From: Nitratireductor pacificus pht-3B
Lineage (GTDB): Bacteria > Pseudomonadota > Alphaproteobacteria > Rhizobiales > Rhizobiaceae
DNA: 64,000 bases
Direction: 5' to 3'
Assembly (NCBI RefSeq): GCF_000300335.1
Contig: NZ_AMRM01000014.1
Coordinates: forward strand, 62,001-126,000
Shown here piece by piece: positions 23,146 through 35,273 of the stretch. The position numbers and the translations under genes were made by a program. Within the stretch, counting starts at the first letter, position 1, and every line of letters starts with the position of its first letter. The notes beneath the pieces were generated by a model that had not been told where the DNA came from, searched no databases, and was given only the letters and a program-made list of their open reading frames with translations.

Positions 23146-23976
23146 TCACGCCCCCTTCGCCACCCGGTCGAACGCCATCAGCCGTTCGAGCAGCGCGGGC
23201 AGGTCCTTGAGCGGCACCATGTTCGGCCCGTCCGAAGGCGCGTTGTCCGGATCCTCATGCGTCTCGATGAAGACGCCGGCGACACCGACCGCCACCGCCG
23301 CGCGCGCCAGGGTTTCCACGAAGCGGCGCTCGCCGCCGGTCGAGCCGCCCTGCCCGCCCGGCTGTTGCACGGAATGGGTCGCGTCGAAGATGACCGGCGC
23401 GCCCATCTCGGCCATCTGCGGCAGGCCGCGCATGTCGGAAACCAGCGTGTTGTAGCCGAACGAGGTGCCCCGTTCGGTCAACAGCACGTTCGGATTGCCG
23501 GAATCGGTCACCTTGGCGATGACGTTCTTCATGTCCCAAGGCGCGAGGAACTGCCCCTTCTTGACGTTGACCACCTTGCCGGTCGCCGCGGCGGCGATGA
23601 GAAGATCGGTCTGCCGGCACAGGAACGCCGGGATCTGCAGCACGTCGACCACATCCGCGACGGTGCGGCACTGGTCCTCCGTATGCACATCCGTGAGGAT
23701 CGTTATGCCCAGTTCCTTGCGCAGGTCGGCGAAGATCGGCAGCGCCTTTTCGAGGCCGGCGCCGCGCTTGCCCGAAAGCGAGGTGCGGTTGGCCTTGTCG
23801 AAGCTGGTCTTGTAGACGAAGCCGAGACCGAGCTTCGCGGTCAGCTCCTTCAGCGCGCCAGCCATGTCGAAGGCGTGATCGCGCGATTCGAGCTGGCAGG
23901 GACCGGCGATCAACGCCAGCGGCGCATCATTGGCGAAGACGGATTCGCCGATGGCGACGCGTGGATTGGGCTTCAT
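23146..23976 (-). CDS. kdsA: 3-deoxy-8-phosphooctulonate (KDO-8-P) synthase
   Basis: 276 residues. Condenses arabinose 5-phosphate with PEP for the Kdo sugar of lipopolysaccharide. Family motifs visible: [67 protein letters not shown] and [15 protein letters not shown]. The sequence NVKKGQ with an N rather than C in the metal position indicates the metal-independent class. Its ATG overlaps the VOC gene stop by 4 nt. Confidence 0.97.
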   Translation of the reverse strand: MKPNPRVAIGESVFANDAPLALIAGPCQLESRDHAFDMAGALKELTAKLGLGFVYKTSFDKANRTSLSGKRGAGLEKALPIFADLRKELGITILTDVHTEDQCRTVADVVDVLQIPAFLCRQTDLLIAAAATGKVVNVKKGQFLAPWDMKNVIAKVTDSGNPNVLLTERGTSFGYNTLVSDMRGLPQMAEMGAPVIFDATHSVQQPGGQGGSTGGERRFVETLARAAVAVGVAGVFIETHEDPDNAPSDGPNMVPLKDLPALLERLMAFDRVAKGA

Positions 23977-24887
23977 GCGGTAAACTCCTCGAAAATGGAC
24001 AGGGCGCCCTGCCCTGCGGCCGGCGGAACGACGATGCGCCCGCCATGTTCGGAAAACGCGACACGATTGGCCGCCAACTGCGACCGCAGCGCGGCGAAAG
24101 CCGGAACGCGGAAGACGATGGCGGCGAAATCCAGTGGCGCCGCCGCGCCGGAAGGCTCGACGCCATATAAGGCGGAAAACGATACAGACGTCATCAGGGA
24201 CAGGCCGGAACCGGCAAGCGGAAGCGAGATGCCGCCTGCCCCAACCGAAGCCGGTTCCCGCCCGCTAAAAAGTTCGAGGAAAGCGCGCTCGCCTTCCGGA
24301 CGCGCCGCCACGGCGACAATGCGGGCGATTCCGGACACCCCGTTGGCGTGCCGCTCCAGCGCGGCGCGGTCGACCTTCGGCGCATTGACCCGCTCGCAGG
24401 TGAAGAAGAACCGGTCGCCCCCCATGGCCGGCACGGCAAAGGCGAGCCTGAACGACGCGACAGCCTCCGCTCCCGCCGCATCGACGAAGGGCCGCGAGAA
24501 AGAGAGCAGCGGCCCCGCCGAGATGCCGCCGGCGACGAAACGGGCATGGTCGGCGGCGGCATCCGTCGTGCCCAGAACCACGGCGGAGAAACCCTCTTCG
24601 CCCGCCGCCGCGCGGAAGGCGGCATCGCGAGCGACGAACACGTTTCCGCCGTCGATCGCCGCCCGGGCGGCAGCCGCATCGAGGACCGCCAGCGGCTCCA
24701 GATAGGCGCCGTCTGAGAAGAAGACGCAGCAATTGCCGGTGCCGAAGGGATGCGCCGCATCGGGAGCGACGGTGAAGCCGAGCGCCGTCAGCCGGCCCCG
24801 CGCTTCCGCCAGACCGGCGGTCGGCAGAACGCAATGATCGAGCCTGCGCGCCGGCGGCGCTTCGTTGCTGGAAGCCATGCCTCGCAT
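23973..24887 (-). CDS. VOC-family (glyoxalase-like domain) protein of unknown substrate
   Basis: About 304 residues from ATG 24887; ATG 24878 and a TTG at 24908 are alternatives. The N-terminal half reads [42 protein letters not shown], a betaalphabetabetabeta unit with the metal-type histidine in LDHCV, and a second copy lies around [24 protein letters not shown]. This fits the glyoxalase-like domain (PF13468) group. Role unknown. It is coupled to kdsA (ATGA), but no LPS function is implied by sequence. Confidence 0.75.
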   Translation of the reverse strand: MRGMASSNEAPPARRLDHCVLPTAGLAEARGRLTALGFTVAPDAAHPFGTGNCCVFFSDGAYLEPLAVLDAAAARAAIDGGNVFVARDAAFRAAAGEEGFSAVVLGTTDAAADHARFVAGGISAGPLLSFSRPFVDAAGAEAVASFRLAFAVPAMGGDRFFFTCERVNAPKVDRAALERHANGVSGIARIVAVAARPEGERAFLELFSGREPASVGAGGISLPLAGSGLSLMTSVSFSALYGVEPSGAAAPLDFAAIVFRVPAFAALRSQLAANRVAFSEHGGRIVVPPAAGQGALSIFEEFTA

Positions 24888-24918
24888 GTGCCCGATGCGC
24901 CGCCGCAATGCAAGCGTG

Positions 24919-25959
24919 TCAGCCAGTCACATCCTGCGGCAGGCGGAACTCCACCCACAGCGGGTGGTGATCGGAAATGCGGAACGCGAAATTACGTTTC
25001 GTGAGACCGAGATCGTTCAGAAGCCGCCCCCAGATTTCAACGATGCCGCCATCCGTCAGTTCCAGGCCGATCAGGGCGGCGTTACCCTTGGAGAACCAGG
25101 CGATCTGGTCGTGATAGCTCGCCTTCTCCGGTTCCGACGCCCGCGCATAGATGGTGCGCGGATGGCTCTGCAGGACGAAGGGCACTTCGAGACCCGTTTC
25201 GACAAAGGCCTCGTAGAGCCTGTTGCCGGTGCGTTCGAGATTGAAGTCGCCGAGCACGATCAGATTGTGGTGCCAGCGACGCTCGCGCGCCGCCCAGCTC
25301 TGCATCCAGCGGGCAATGCCGCGCAGTTCCGGCAGGCGTTCCTTGTCCACGTCGCCATAGTCGATATGCGTCGTCACCAGGATGAAGGTCGTGTCGCGCG
25401 TGCGGAACGACACGGCATAGGGATTGCGCGCGAACTGCTTCTTGAAGCTCCCGGCATCGAAGCCGAATTCCTCCGCCTCGTCGGGCACGACCAGCTCGCC
25501 GGCGAGGCCCGAAAGCGCGACGCGCGTCGTGTCGAACAGATAGGCCATGTGCTCGTCATTGCCGCCGACGCCCGCATTGCGGTCGGTCATCAGAAAGCTC
25601 CAGTTCGGGCCGAGCACCTTCATCGCCGAGCGCAGCGCGCCAAAATCCTCCCCCACCTCCTGCACGGCGATCACATCGAAGCGCGACAGGATCTCGGTGA
25701 TTGCCCACAGCGAGCGGTAGTCGCGCTTGGGGCTGTCGTCGGAGCTGAGGGGAACGGACCATTTGCGCGTCAGCGAGCGGAAATGGGCGATGTTCCAGGT
25801 GGCGATGAGGATGTTGCGGTCGATGGCGCGCTTTGGCGGCACCGTCTGGTCCAGATAGGCGGAGAAGGCACGCATCTCATCGAGAACGGACTGCGGAACC
25901 GCACCGTCCTCGGGCTGATTCTCGGGATCGTCGAAAAGAACGTCGAGCGGCGTCGCCAC
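24919..25959 (-). CDS. Endonuclease/exonuclease/phosphatase (EEP) domain protein
   Basis: 346 residues with the EEP (DNase I-like) motifs in order: ILIATWNIAHFRS, VIAVQEVGEDFGAL with the metal-binding glutamate, VTTHIDYGDVD, VLGDFNLERTGN with Asp-Asn, and the C-terminal SDHHPLWVEF with catalytic His. No signal peptide or membrane helix, so cytosolic. Substrate cannot be told: nucleic acid, phospholipid and phosphoinositide are all used in this family. It is inserted with the VOC gene between kdsA and pyrG. Confidence 0.85.
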   Translation of the reverse strand: MATPLDVLFDDPENQPEDGAVPQSVLDEMRAFSAYLDQTVPPKRAIDRNILIATWNIAHFRSLTRKWSVPLSSDDSPKRDYRSLWAITEILSRFDVIAVQEVGEDFGALRSAMKVLGPNWSFLMTDRNAGVGGNDEHMAYLFDTTRVALSGLAGELVVPDEAEEFGFDAGSFKKQFARNPYAVSFRTRDTTFILVTTHIDYGDVDKERLPELRGIARWMQSWAARERRWHHNLIVLGDFNLERTGNRLYEAFVETGLEVPFVLQSHPRTIYARASEPEKASYHDQIAWFSKGNAALIGLELTDGGIVEIWGRLLNDLGLTKRNFAFRISDHHPLWVEFRLPQDVTG

Positions 25960-25998
25960 AGCCTTTTCCCCCGCCTGAGCGCAAGCGGGAAAAACCTA

Positions 25999-27639
<1,641 letters not shown>

Positions 27640-27779
27640 TTAACCGTACGCAGGCGATTCCGCCAGCAAAAAATCAGGAAGCCGCAAATCTTTTTGCGTC
27701 TCCCGGCGAACACCGTTTCCGCCAGCCGAATGCCACCGCCCCCGCGAAGGCGGTCGCAACACCCGGCAAAAACAGAGGA

Positions 27780-28187
27780 TTACTGGCCTGTCGGCACCTG
27801 GTCTTCGGCGTTGCCCTCGCCGGCCGACGCCGGCTGGGCGCCATCGGTGGTCGGCACCTCACCCGGGGTCGAAGCACCGCTGCCGCCGAGCTGGTCGAGA
27901 ACGCCAGAGCCGCCCTGCGTCTGCTGGCTGCCTGCGGGAATGCGGTCCAGAATGTCGGTCGGGCTCGCGCCGTAGCGGGCGATCAGCGAGAGCGCCAGCG
28001 AGGTGGCGAAGAATGCCGCGGCCAGAATGGCGGTCGTGCGGGTCAGCGCATTGGCCGCGCCGCGCGCCGACATGAAACCGGAACCGCCGCCGACGCCGAG
28101 CCCGCCCCCTTCGGAGCGCTGCATGAGGACCACGCCGACCAGCGCGACCACGACGATCAGATGAATGACGATGATGACGGTCTGCAT
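27780..28187 (-). CDS. secG: Preprotein translocase subunit SecG
   Basis: 135 residues: TM1 (about 3-22, VIIVIHLIVVVALVGVVLMQ), the conserved QRSEGGGLGVGGGSGFMSARG cytosolic loop, TM2 (about 50-70), and an alphaproteobacterial extended tail rich in Gly/Ser/Ala/Gln/Pro. SecG assists the SecYE channel; secY lies at 57 kb. It sits between pyrG and tpiA, the standard rhizobial order. Confidence 0.93.
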   Translation of the reverse strand: MQTVIIVIHLIVVVALVGVVLMQRSEGGGLGVGGGSGFMSARGAANALTRTTAILAAAFFATSLALSLIARYGASPTDILDRIPAGSQQTQGGSGVLDQLGGSGASTPGEVPTTDGAQPASAGEGNAEDQVPTGQ

Positions 28188-28424
28188 GTTATCTTCCGGC
28201 TTTCCGGCCGGCTCTCCGGCTCGATGCGCCCGCCAAGATGCGGACGCGGCTCATTACACGGCTTTCGCCGCTTTTCCAAGACCGATGCGACGCTTCTTTC
28301 CGCAGGAGGAGCGCCGCTTGCGCCGCGGAAGAACGAAAACACCCGGATTCCCCGGCCCGGCGGCGCCCCGCCAGGCCGATCCACAGAAAATAGGTTGTGG
28401 AACGGCGGGCGCAAGTCCATCAGA

Positions 28425-28594
28425 GCATCGGACCGAAAAGTGGAAACCGGTTTTCGGTTACTCCGATGCTCCATCAATGATTTAGATCGTCCTTTGTGCG
28501 TCCGAAAGGACGCACGGCGATTTAATGCATCGGACCGAAAAGTGGAAACCGGTTTTCGGTTACTCCGATGCTCCATCAATGACGTAGATCGTCC
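28425..28594. repeat. Two direct copies of a palindromic repeat (family C)
   Basis: A 68-bp unit occurs at 28425-28492 and 28527-28594 (period 102) with two mismatches; the first 56 bp are identical. Each unit holds the dyad ACCGAAAA / TTTTCGGT around ACCGGT and ends flanked by GCATCGG / CCGATGC, forming a long imperfect hairpin. Between the copies is GTGCGTCC-GAAA-GGACGCAC (28496-28515), a hairpin with a GNRA-type loop. This is the main content of the 424-bp gap between secG and tpiA; no gene is seen there. Confidence 0.9.
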
Positions 28595-28611
28595 GCCGCG
28601 AAACGGAAGCT

Positions 28612-29361
28612 TCAGGCAGGGCAGCCGGCGACGATGCCGAGGAAGTCGGCGGCCTTCAGGCTCGCCCCGCCCACCAGCGCGCCGTCCACATGGGCGACGG
28701 ACAGGAGTTCGGCGGCGTTGGACGGCTTTACCGAACCGCCATAGAGAATGCGCATCGACCCGGCCTCGGCGCCCAAAAGCGCTGTCAGCTCCGCGCGGAT
28801 ATGCGCGTGCGCCTCCGCGACATCGCCGACAGTCGGGGTCAGCCCGGTGCCGATGGCCCATACCGGCTCATAGGCGATCACGGTGCCCGCTGCTTTCGCC
28901 GCCTTCGGCACGGAACCGGCAATCTGGCGTGACAGCACCGCCAAGGTCTCGCCGCCTTCGCGCTCGTCCTTCGTCTCGCCGATGCAGATCACCGCCGTCA
29001 GGCCCGCACGCCAGGCCGCTTCCGCCTTGGCGGCCACGATGGCATCGGTCTCGCCGTGATCGGTGCGCCGCTCCGAATGGCCGACGATGACGTGGCTTGC
29101 GCCGGCATCGGCCAGCATTTCCGCAGAAACATCGCCCGTATGGGCGCCTGAGGCCTGCGCATGGCAATCCTGCCCGCCGAGCTGCACCGCGCTGCCTTCG
29201 AGCGCGCCCTTCGCCCGCGTCAGCAGCGTGGCCGGCACGCAGATGAGCGCCTCGCATGCGGCGAAGTCGCCGGCGGTCATGGCAGTCAGTTCCACCAGAG
29301 CGGCGCCCGTGCCGTTCATTTTCCAGTTGCCGGCGATGAGAGGACGAATACCAGGCGTCAT
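28612..29361 (-). CDS. tpiA: Triosephosphate isomerase
   Basis: 249 residues from ATG 29361 ([17 protein letters not shown]); a longer upstream frame was rejected because the family starts just before GNWKMN. Active-site parts: K in NWKMNG, the electrophilic H in VIVGHSERR, catalytic E in [13 protein letters not shown], and phosphate-binding [12 protein letters not shown]. Interconverts dihydroxyacetone phosphate and glyceraldehyde 3-phosphate. Divergent from ppiD with a 208-bp shared upstream region. Confidence 0.97.
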   Translation of the reverse strand: MTPGIRPLIAGNWKMNGTGAALVELTAMTAGDFAACEALICVPATLLTRAKGALEGSAVQLGGQDCHAQASGAHTGDVSAEMLADAGASHVIVGHSERRTDHGETDAIVAAKAEAAWRAGLTAVICIGETKDEREGGETLAVLSRQIAGSVPKAAKAAGTVIAYEPVWAIGTGLTPTVGDVAEAHAHIRAELTALLGAEAGSMRILYGGSVKPSNAAELLSVAHVDGALVGGASLKAADFLGIVAGCPA

Positions 29362-29462
29362 GGGGCTTTTCCTTGCTGTTCCATTTGCGCTGCCCCCTCG
29401 TAGCAAAAACCCGTGACAAAGCAATCGGCGCGCCGGCGGCGGCGCGGCTCCCGACAACCGAC

Positions 29463-29488
29463 ATGGCACAGGACTATGGCACAGGACT
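29463..29488. repeat. 13-bp tandem duplication upstream of ppiD
   Basis: ATGGCACAGGACT occurs twice in exact tandem within the tpiA-ppiD divergent promoter region, about 80-107 bp upstream of the ppiD ATG. It could be a replication slip or a duplicated binding site. Confidence 0.7.
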
Positions 29489-29569
29489 ATCGACACTGGG
29501 CGTCAGGGGCGCTATTGCGCTGTGTGGGGAAAAGCATCGAAGAATTCATCGAGGAATACCGGAACCGCC

Positions 29570-31456
29570 ATGCTCGACAGTCTCAGAAAAGCCGCTTCCA
29601 CCTGGATCGCCAAGCTGCTGCTTGGCCTGCTTGTCGTCAGCTTCGCGGTCTGGGGTATTTCCGGGCAAATTCTCAACGACCAGTCGCGCAGCGTGCTGAC
29701 GGCCGGCGACGCGTCCGTTTCCATGCTTGATTTCCGTCTCGCCTACGACCGGCAGATCAATGCGCTGTCGCAGCGCCTCGGCACGCGCGTCACGCGCGAA
29801 CAGGCGGTCGCCTTCGGCCTCGACGACCAGGTGATGCAGCAGCTGGCCGCCGGCGTGCTGCTCGACGAGGAAGCCCGCCAGCTCGGCCTCGGCCTGTCGA
29901 GCGACAAGCTGGCCCAGCTCACCGCCGAGGATCCCGCGTTTCGTGGTGCCGATGGCCGTTTCGACCGCCAGCAGTTCGATTTCGTCCTGCGGCAGATCGG
30001 CATGCGCCCCGAAGACTATCTGAAGAACCGCGAGCAGGTGGCGATCCGTCAGCAGATCGTCGAGGCCGCGACGGACGGCATCGCCGTACCCGACGAATTG
30101 CTGAAGAACATGGCGCTCTACCGCGGCGAGGACCGCACCGTGGAGTACCTGCCGCTGCCCCGCGCGCTAGTCGAACCGATCGAACAGCCGGAAGACGCCG
30201 CATTGCAGACCTGGTTCGACGAGCGCAAGGCGGACTACGCCGCGCCGGAATACCGCAAGTTCACCTATGTGAAGCTCGAACCGTCCGACATTGCGGACCC
30301 GTCTTCGATTTCCGCCGATCAGGTGCAGAAGGCCTATGAGGACCTGCGCGACCGCTACACCACGCCGGAAAAGCGCGCGATCGAACAGATCGTATTCGCG
30401 AACAAGGATGCCGCCGCTTCCGCGCTGAAGGATCTGCTCGACGGCAAGAGCTTCGCCGATGTCGCGACCGCGGCCGGCAAGACGGCGCAGGACACCGAAC
30501 TCGGCACGCTGGCCAGGTCGGAAATCCCCGACAGCGCGCTGGCCGAGGCCGCCTTCGCGCTGGACGAGAACCAGTTCAGCGACGTGATCGACGGCGCCTT
30601 TGGTCCGGTGATCCTGAATGTCACGCAGATCACCCCGGAGGTCGTCCAGCCGTTGGCCGAGGTGGAAGACGAGATCCGCCAGGATCTGGCGCTGGAGGAA
30701 GCAAGCCGCATCCTGCTCGACGTGCACGATTCCTATGAGGATGCGCGCGCCGGCGGTGCCACCATGGCCGAGGCTGCGGAGCGCCTGAAGTTGACGCCGC
30801 GCACCATCGAGGCCGTCGACCGCAATGCGCAGCGCCCGGACGGCTCCATCGTCAACGACCTGCCGCAATCGGCCGAGCTGTTGCGCGAGGTGTTCGATAC
30901 GGATTCGGGCGTCGAGAACGCGCCGCTCTCCCTCGGCGGCAGCGGCTTCATCTTCTACGAGGTGGAAGGCATAACGCCCGAGCGGGACCGGACGCTGGAC
31001 GAGGTGCGCGAGAAGGTGGCCGCCGACTGGACGCAGGCCGAGGCCGTGCAGCGCCTTGCGACACGCGCCGCCGAACTTGCCGGCGAACTGAAGGACGGCA
31101 AGTCGCTCGACGAGATCGCCACGGCCATCGGTCAGGAGAAGCAGACCAAGCGCGGCCTCCGGCGCACCGCTAACGACGCCGATCTCGGCCAGTCGGGTGT
31201 CGCCGCCGTCTTCTCCGTGCCGCGCAACGGCACCGGCATCTTCGCCAATCCAGCCGGCGACGGGCAGTTCCTGTTCCGGGTGACCGAAGTCTTCGAGCCG
31301 GCATCCGCCAGCCCCGAAAGCGTGCCCGAGAACGAGCGGGACGCCGTTCGCGCAGCACTCGCCGACGACCTGCTCGACCAGATGGTGGCGCGCCTGCAGG
31401 GCAAGTATCCCGTGACGGTCAACCGCGCCGCCATGCAGGAAGCCCTGAGCTTCTGA
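29570..31456 (+). CDS. ppiD: Periplasmic folding chaperone PpiD-like (SurA_N / parvulin-type)
   Basis: 628 residues from ATG 29570 ([12 protein letters not shown]); the extra upstream codons are not conserved-looking. One N-terminal membrane anchor (about 13-32, [18 protein letters not shown]) then a SurA_N_3-type helical domain ([19 protein letters not shown]), a PpiC-like parvulin domain near 260-370, and a long C-terminal region with a second PpiC-like segment. Characterised PpiD proteins are inner-membrane chaperones next to the Sec translocon. First of a plus-strand run ppiD-trpD-trpC-moaC-moeA with 3-8 bp gaps or overlaps. Confidence 0.92.
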   Translation: MLDSLRKAASTWIAKLLLGLLVVSFAVWGISGQILNDQSRSVLTAGDASVSMLDFRLAYDRQINALSQRLGTRVTREQAVAFGLDDQVMQQLAAGVLLDEEARQLGLGLSSDKLAQLTAEDPAFRGADGRFDRQQFDFVLRQIGMRPEDYLKNREQVAIRQQIVEAATDGIAVPDELLKNMALYRGEDRTVEYLPLPRALVEPIEQPEDAALQTWFDERKADYAAPEYRKFTYVKLEPSDIADPSSISADQVQKAYEDLRDRYTTPEKRAIEQIVFANKDAAASALKDLLDGKSFADVATAAGKTAQDTELGTLARSEIPDSALAEAAFALDENQFSDVIDGAFGPVILNVTQITPEVVQPLAEVEDEIRQDLALEEASRILLDVHDSYEDARAGGATMAEAAERLKLTPRTIEAVDRNAQRPDGSIVNDLPQSAELLREVFDTDSGVENAPLSLGGSGFIFYEVEGITPERDRTLDEVREKVAADWTQAEAVQRLATRAAELAGELKDGKSLDEIATAIGQEKQTKRGLRRTANDADLGQSGVAAVFSVPRNGTGIFANPAGDGQFLFRVTEVFEPASASPESVPENERDAVRAALADDLLDQMVARLQGKYPVTVNRAAMQEALSF

Positions 31457-31464
31457 TCCCGGCG

Positions 31465-32493
31465 ATGAGCGATTTCAAAGCCCATATCGCCAAGGTCGCC
31501 TCCGGCGCGTCGCTGACATTCGACGAGGCCCGCGACGCCTTCGACATCGTCATGTCGGGCGATGCGACGCCGAGCCAGATCGGCGGTTTCCTGATGGCGC
31601 TGCGCGTGCGCGGCGAGACCGTCGAGGAGATTTCCGGCGCCGTCGCCACCATGCGCGACAAGATGTTGACTGTCGCGGCCCCCGACGACGCCGTCGATAT
31701 CGTCGGCACCGGCGGCGATGCTTCCGGCTCCTACAACGTATCGACCTGCGCCGCCTTCATCGTCGCCGGGGCCGGCGTTCCGGTCGCCAAGCATGGCAAC
31801 CGCGCCCTCTCCTCCCGTTCCGGCGCCGCCGACACGCTGGCGGCGCTTGGCATCAATATCGAACTGGGACCGAAGGAGATCGCCGCCTGCATCGCCGAGG
31901 CCGGGCTGGGCTTCATGTTCGCCCCGGCGCATCATTCGGCGATGCGCCATGTCGGCCCCTCGCGCGTCGAACTCGGCACGCGCACGATCTTCAACCTGCT
32001 CGGCCCGCTCTCCAATCCCGCCGGCGTTCGCCGCCAGCTCGTCGGCGTGTTCGCGCCCGAATGGGTCGCGCCGCTGGCCAAGGTTCTTCAGCAGCTCGGC
32101 GCCGAAACCGTCTGGGTGGTCCATGGCGCCGGTCTGGACGAAATGACCACCGCCGGCGTCAGCCAGGTGGCCGCGCTCGAGGATGGACAGATCCGCCATT
32201 TCGAGATCGCCCCGGAAGAGATCGGCCTGCGCCGCGTTTCTATGGCCGACCTGAAGGGCGGCGACGCCGACCACAACGCCCGCGCCCTGCGCGGGGTCCT
32301 CAAGGGCGAGAAGAACGCCTATCGCGACATCGCCGTCCTCAACGCCGGCGCCGCCCTGGTGGTGGCCGGCCGCGCGAAAACCCTGAAGGACGGCGTCAAG
32401 CTCGCCGTCGAATCGATCGACCGCGGCCAGGCCGAAGCTGCTCTTGAGCGGCTGATCGCCGTGTCCAACGCCAGGAGCCGCCCCGATGACTGA
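31465..32493 (+). CDS. trpD: Anthranilate phosphoribosyltransferase
   Basis: 342 residues. Phosphate/PRPP-binding [37 protein letters not shown] region (residues about 82-115 given here only as landmarks GTGGD and KHGNR), then [25 protein letters not shown] and [10 protein letters not shown], all typical. Second tryptophan-branch step. Its last 8 bases overlap trpC. trpE/G are not in this window. Confidence 0.97.
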   Translation: MSDFKAHIAKVASGASLTFDEARDAFDIVMSGDATPSQIGGFLMALRVRGETVEEISGAVATMRDKMLTVAAPDDAVDIVGTGGDASGSYNVSTCAAFIVAGAGVPVAKHGNRALSSRSGAADTLAALGINIELGPKEIAACIAEAGLGFMFAPAHHSAMRHVGPSRVELGTRTIFNLLGPLSNPAGVRRQLVGVFAPEWVAPLAKVLQQLGAETVWVVHGAGLDEMTTAGVSQVAALEDGQIRHFEIAPEEIGLRRVSMADLKGGDADHNARALRGVLKGEKNAYRDIAVLNAGAALVVAGRAKTLKDGVKLAVESIDRGQAEAALERLIAVSNARSRPDD

Positions 32494-33298
32494 CATTCTG
32501 CGCCGCATCGAGGCCTACAAGCGCGCCGAAATCGAGGCCGCCAAGGCAATGCTTCCGCTGTCCGAGCTGGCAGCCAGGGCACGCGACGCCGCCCCGCCGC
32601 GCGGCTTCGCGCAGGCGCTCAGGACGACCAAGGCGGCCGGCCGCTTCGCGCTGATCGCCGAGATCAAGAAGGCCAGCCCGTCGCGCGGGCTGATCCGCGA
32701 GGATTTCGAGCCGGCGGCGCTGGCGAAAGCCTATCAGGAGGGCGGCGCCACCTGCCTGTCCGTGCTCACCGACACGCCCTCGTTCCAGGGCGCGCCGGAA
32801 TATCTCGGCATGGCGCGCGACGCGTGCGGCCTTCCGGCGCTGCGCAAGGATTTCCTGTTCGAGCCCTACCAGGTCTACGAGGCGCGCGCCTGGGGTGCCG
32901 ACGCCATCCTCATCATCATGGCGAGCGTGACGGACAGCGAGGCGAAGGCGCTCGAGGATACCGCGCTCGATCTTGGCATGGACGTGCTGGTCGAGATCCA
33001 TGACGAGGCGGAGCTGGAGCGCGCCCTGGAGCTTTCGACGCGGATGATCGGCATCAACAACCGCGACCTGCGCACATTTGAAACCGCGCTCGAGACCAGC
33101 GAGCGCCTGGCGCCGCGGGTGCCCGAGGACCGCATGGTCATCGGCGAGAGCGGCATCTTCACCAATGAGGACTGCCAGCGCCTGGCGCGCTCGGGCATGA
33201 CGGCCTTTCTGGTCGGCGAGAGCCTGATGCGGCAGGCGGACGTCGCGGCGGCGACCCGGGCGCTGCTCGGCCTCGACACCGCGCAGGCGGCCGGTTGA
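32486..33298 (+). CDS. trpC: Indole-3-glycerol phosphate synthase
   Basis: 270 residues, stand-alone (not fused to TrpF). Markers: [20 protein letters not shown] with the catalytic lysine, [55 protein letters not shown] and VIGESGIFT. Converts CdRP to indole-3-glycerol phosphate. Start ATG 32486 lies within trpD, implying translational coupling. Confidence 0.97.
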   Translation: MTDILRRIEAYKRAEIEAAKAMLPLSELAARARDAAPPRGFAQALRTTKAAGRFALIAEIKKASPSRGLIREDFEPAALAKAYQEGGATCLSVLTDTPSFQGAPEYLGMARDACGLPALRKDFLFEPYQVYEARAWGADAILIIMASVTDSEAKALEDTALDLGMDVLVEIHDEAELERALELSTRMIGINNRDLRTFETALETSERLAPRVPEDRMVIGESGIFTNEDCQRLARSGMTAFLVGESLMRQADVAAATRALLGLDTAQAAG

Positions 33299-33302
33299 CG
33301 CC

Positions 33303-33797
33303 ATGGGCGCGGCGCAGGACAAGCTGACCCACCTGTCCGCCTCCGGCGAGGCGCATATGGTCGATGTCGGCGACAAACAGGAAACCCGCCGCGAGGCGAT
33401 CGCCGAAGGCACCGTCGTCATGCAGGCGGCGACCCTCGACGCCATCCTTTCGGGCAATGCCAGGAAGGGCGACGTGCTGGCGACGGCGCGCATCGCCGGC
33501 ATCATGGCGGCGAAGAAGACGCACGACCTCATTCCGCTGTGCCATCCCCTCGCCCTGTCGAAGGTTACGATCGACATCGATCCGGACACCGCCCTGCCCG
33601 GCCTTCGCGTCCGCGCGACGGTCCGCGTCAGCGGCCAGACCGGCGTCGAGATGGAGGCGCTGACGGCGGTTTCGGTGGCCTGCCTGACGATCTACGACAT
33701 GGCGAAGGCGCTCGACAAGGCAATGACCCTGAACGGCATCCGCCTGCTGGAAAAGACTGGCGGCAAGTCCGGCACCTGGCGCGCCGGAGAGCGCTGA
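33303..33797 (+). CDS. moaC: Cyclic pyranopterin monophosphate synthase MoaC
   Basis: 164 residues. Family motifs: [37 protein letters not shown] with active-site residues, [20 protein letters not shown] and ALDKAM. Catalyses the second step of molybdopterin formation after MoaA (not here). 4 bp after trpC and 3 bp before moeA, so likely in one transcript. Confidence 0.97.
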   Translation: MGAAQDKLTHLSASGEAHMVDVGDKQETRREAIAEGTVVMQAATLDAILSGNARKGDVLATARIAGIMAAKKTHDLIPLCHPLALSKVTIDIDPDTALPGLRVRATVRVSGQTGVEMEALTAVSVACLTIYDMAKALDKAMTLNGIRLLEKTGGKSGTWRAGER

Positions 33798-33800
33798 ACC

Positions 33801-35006
33801 ATGGCGCTGCTGCCCGTCGACGAAGCGCTGGAACGGATCCTTGACGGCGTCAAGCCGCTGCCGGAGGAGGCCGTGCGCATCGCGGAGGCCGATGGGCGCG
33901 TTCTGGCGCGCGCCCTGACCGCCGCGCGCACCCAGCCGCCTTTCGATGCCTCGGCCATGGACGGCTATGCCGTGCGCGCTGCTGATGTCGAAACCACGCC
34001 GGCGGAGCTCGACGTCATCGGCGAATCCGCCGCGGGAAACCGTTTTCACGGAAAAGTCGGCCCGGGCCAGGCCGTGCGCATATTCACCGGGGCGCCCGTC
34101 CCGGAAGGGGCCGACACGATCCTGATCCAGGAGAATGCGCAATCCCTTGCCGATGGACGGATCGAGGCATTGCACCCCGTCGAGAAAGGGCGCCATATCC
34201 GCCGCGCCGGACTGGATTTTCGCCTCGGCCAACCGATGCTCGAGGAAGGCCGGCTCCTGGGCGCCGCAACCATCGGCCTTGCGGCGGCGGGAGGGCATCC
34301 GACCCTGCCCGTGACGCAGCGTCCGCTGGTCGCCGTGCTTGCCACCGGCGATGAGCTCGTCCTGCCGGGAGAACCCTGCGGACCGGACCAGATCGTCGCC
34401 TCCAACGGCTTTGCCATCGGCGCGCTCGCCCGGGCGGAAGGCGCGCGGATTCTCGATCTCGGCATCATCCCCGACGACGCCGGCGCGATCACCGCCGCGG
34501 TTCTCAGGGCGCGTGATGCCGGCGCCCATGTGCTGGTCACGCTGGGCGGCGCGTCCGTCGGCGCCCGCGATCTGGTGCGCCAGGCCCTGCTCGATGCCGG
34601 CATGTCGCTCGACTTCTGGAAGATCGCCATGCGCCCGGGCAAGCCGCTCATGTTCGGGCGCCTGGACGAGATGCGTGTTCTCGGTCTGCCGGGAAACCCG
34701 GTGTCGAGCCTCGTCTGCGCGCACCTCTTCCTGCGCCCGCTGGTGGCGCGGCTGGGGCAGCGCGCCTTCACGCCGGACCTGCGCAGCGCCGTTCTGAGCG
34801 CCCCGCTGCGCGCCAATGACGAGCGCCGCGACTATGTGCGCGCCTCCGTGGCGGCGGGTCCCGACGGGCTGATCGCAACCCCGTTCCCGGTACAGGATTC
34901 GTCGATGCTGACGACACTGGCCGCCTCCAACGCGCTGATCGTCCGCGAGCCGGGCGCCGCAGCTGCCGAAACCGGCGCACGCTGCCGCGTGCTGCTCCTG
35001 GGATAG
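33801..35006 (+). CDS. moeA: Molybdopterin molybdotransferase MoeA
   Basis: 401 residues. Seen: PPFDASAMDGYAVRAAD, FTGAPVPEGADTILIQE, ATGDELVLPGEP, TLGGASVGARDLV, MRPGKPLMFGRL and GLPGNPVSSLVCAHLF. Inserts molybdate into adenylylated molybdopterin in the cytosol. Last gene of the ppiD-trpD-trpC-moaC-moeA run. In related rhizobia lexA usually follows; here the next gene is ssb on the other strand. Confidence 0.96.
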   Translation: MALLPVDEALERILDGVKPLPEEAVRIAEADGRVLARALTAARTQPPFDASAMDGYAVRAADVETTPAELDVIGESAAGNRFHGKVGPGQAVRIFTGAPVPEGADTILIQENAQSLADGRIEALHPVEKGRHIRRAGLDFRLGQPMLEEGRLLGAATIGLAAAGGHPTLPVTQRPLVAVLATGDELVLPGEPCGPDQIVASNGFAIGALARAEGARILDLGIIPDDAGAITAAVLRARDAGAHVLVTLGGASVGARDLVRQALLDAGMSLDFWKIAMRPGKPLMFGRLDEMRVLGLPGNPVSSLVCAHLFLRPLVARLGQRAFTPDLRSAVLSAPLRANDERRDYVRASVAAGPDGLIATPFPVQDSSMLTTLAASNALIVREPGAAAAETGARCRVLLLG

Positions 35007-35188
35007 TCACCGCATCGACCGCCTGCGCATCCCGTCATCAGCAAGAATATCAGGAAGTCGGCATAACCGACGAAAAACAAAGAAGTAAATTCGTTCATCC
35101 ACTGGATGAAGCGCTCGGCCGATCCGGCATGACGGGCGCTGTCCGGAAGCCGCCTGCGGATCATTGTGTAAACAGGCGCTTCAAATGC

Positions 35189-35216
35189 GATGAGCCGGTC
35201 GCTGGACCGGCTCATC
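35189..35216. terminator. Perfect 12-bp hairpin between convergent moeA and ssb
   Basis: GATGAGCCGGTC and GACCGGCTCATC form a perfect 12-bp stem with a 4-nt loop, 182 bp after moeA and 57 bp after the ssb stop. No T-run follows on either strand, so it is a candidate stabilising or Rho-assisted end rather than a classical intrinsic terminator. The rest of 35007-35273 holds nothing recognisable. Confidence 0.5.
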
Positions 35217-35273
35217 GGAAGTCATGTATCGAGCCCGCGAGACCACGGGATCGTGGCGGCCCTTTGGGGATGC

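Noticed and set aside
34832-35215. Minus-strand frame with a hydrophobic start (MNEFTSLFFVGYADFLIFLLM) running antisense into moeA
   Set aside because: Only the first 30 codons look membrane-like; the rest mirrors moeA and no Shine-Dalgarno is present.
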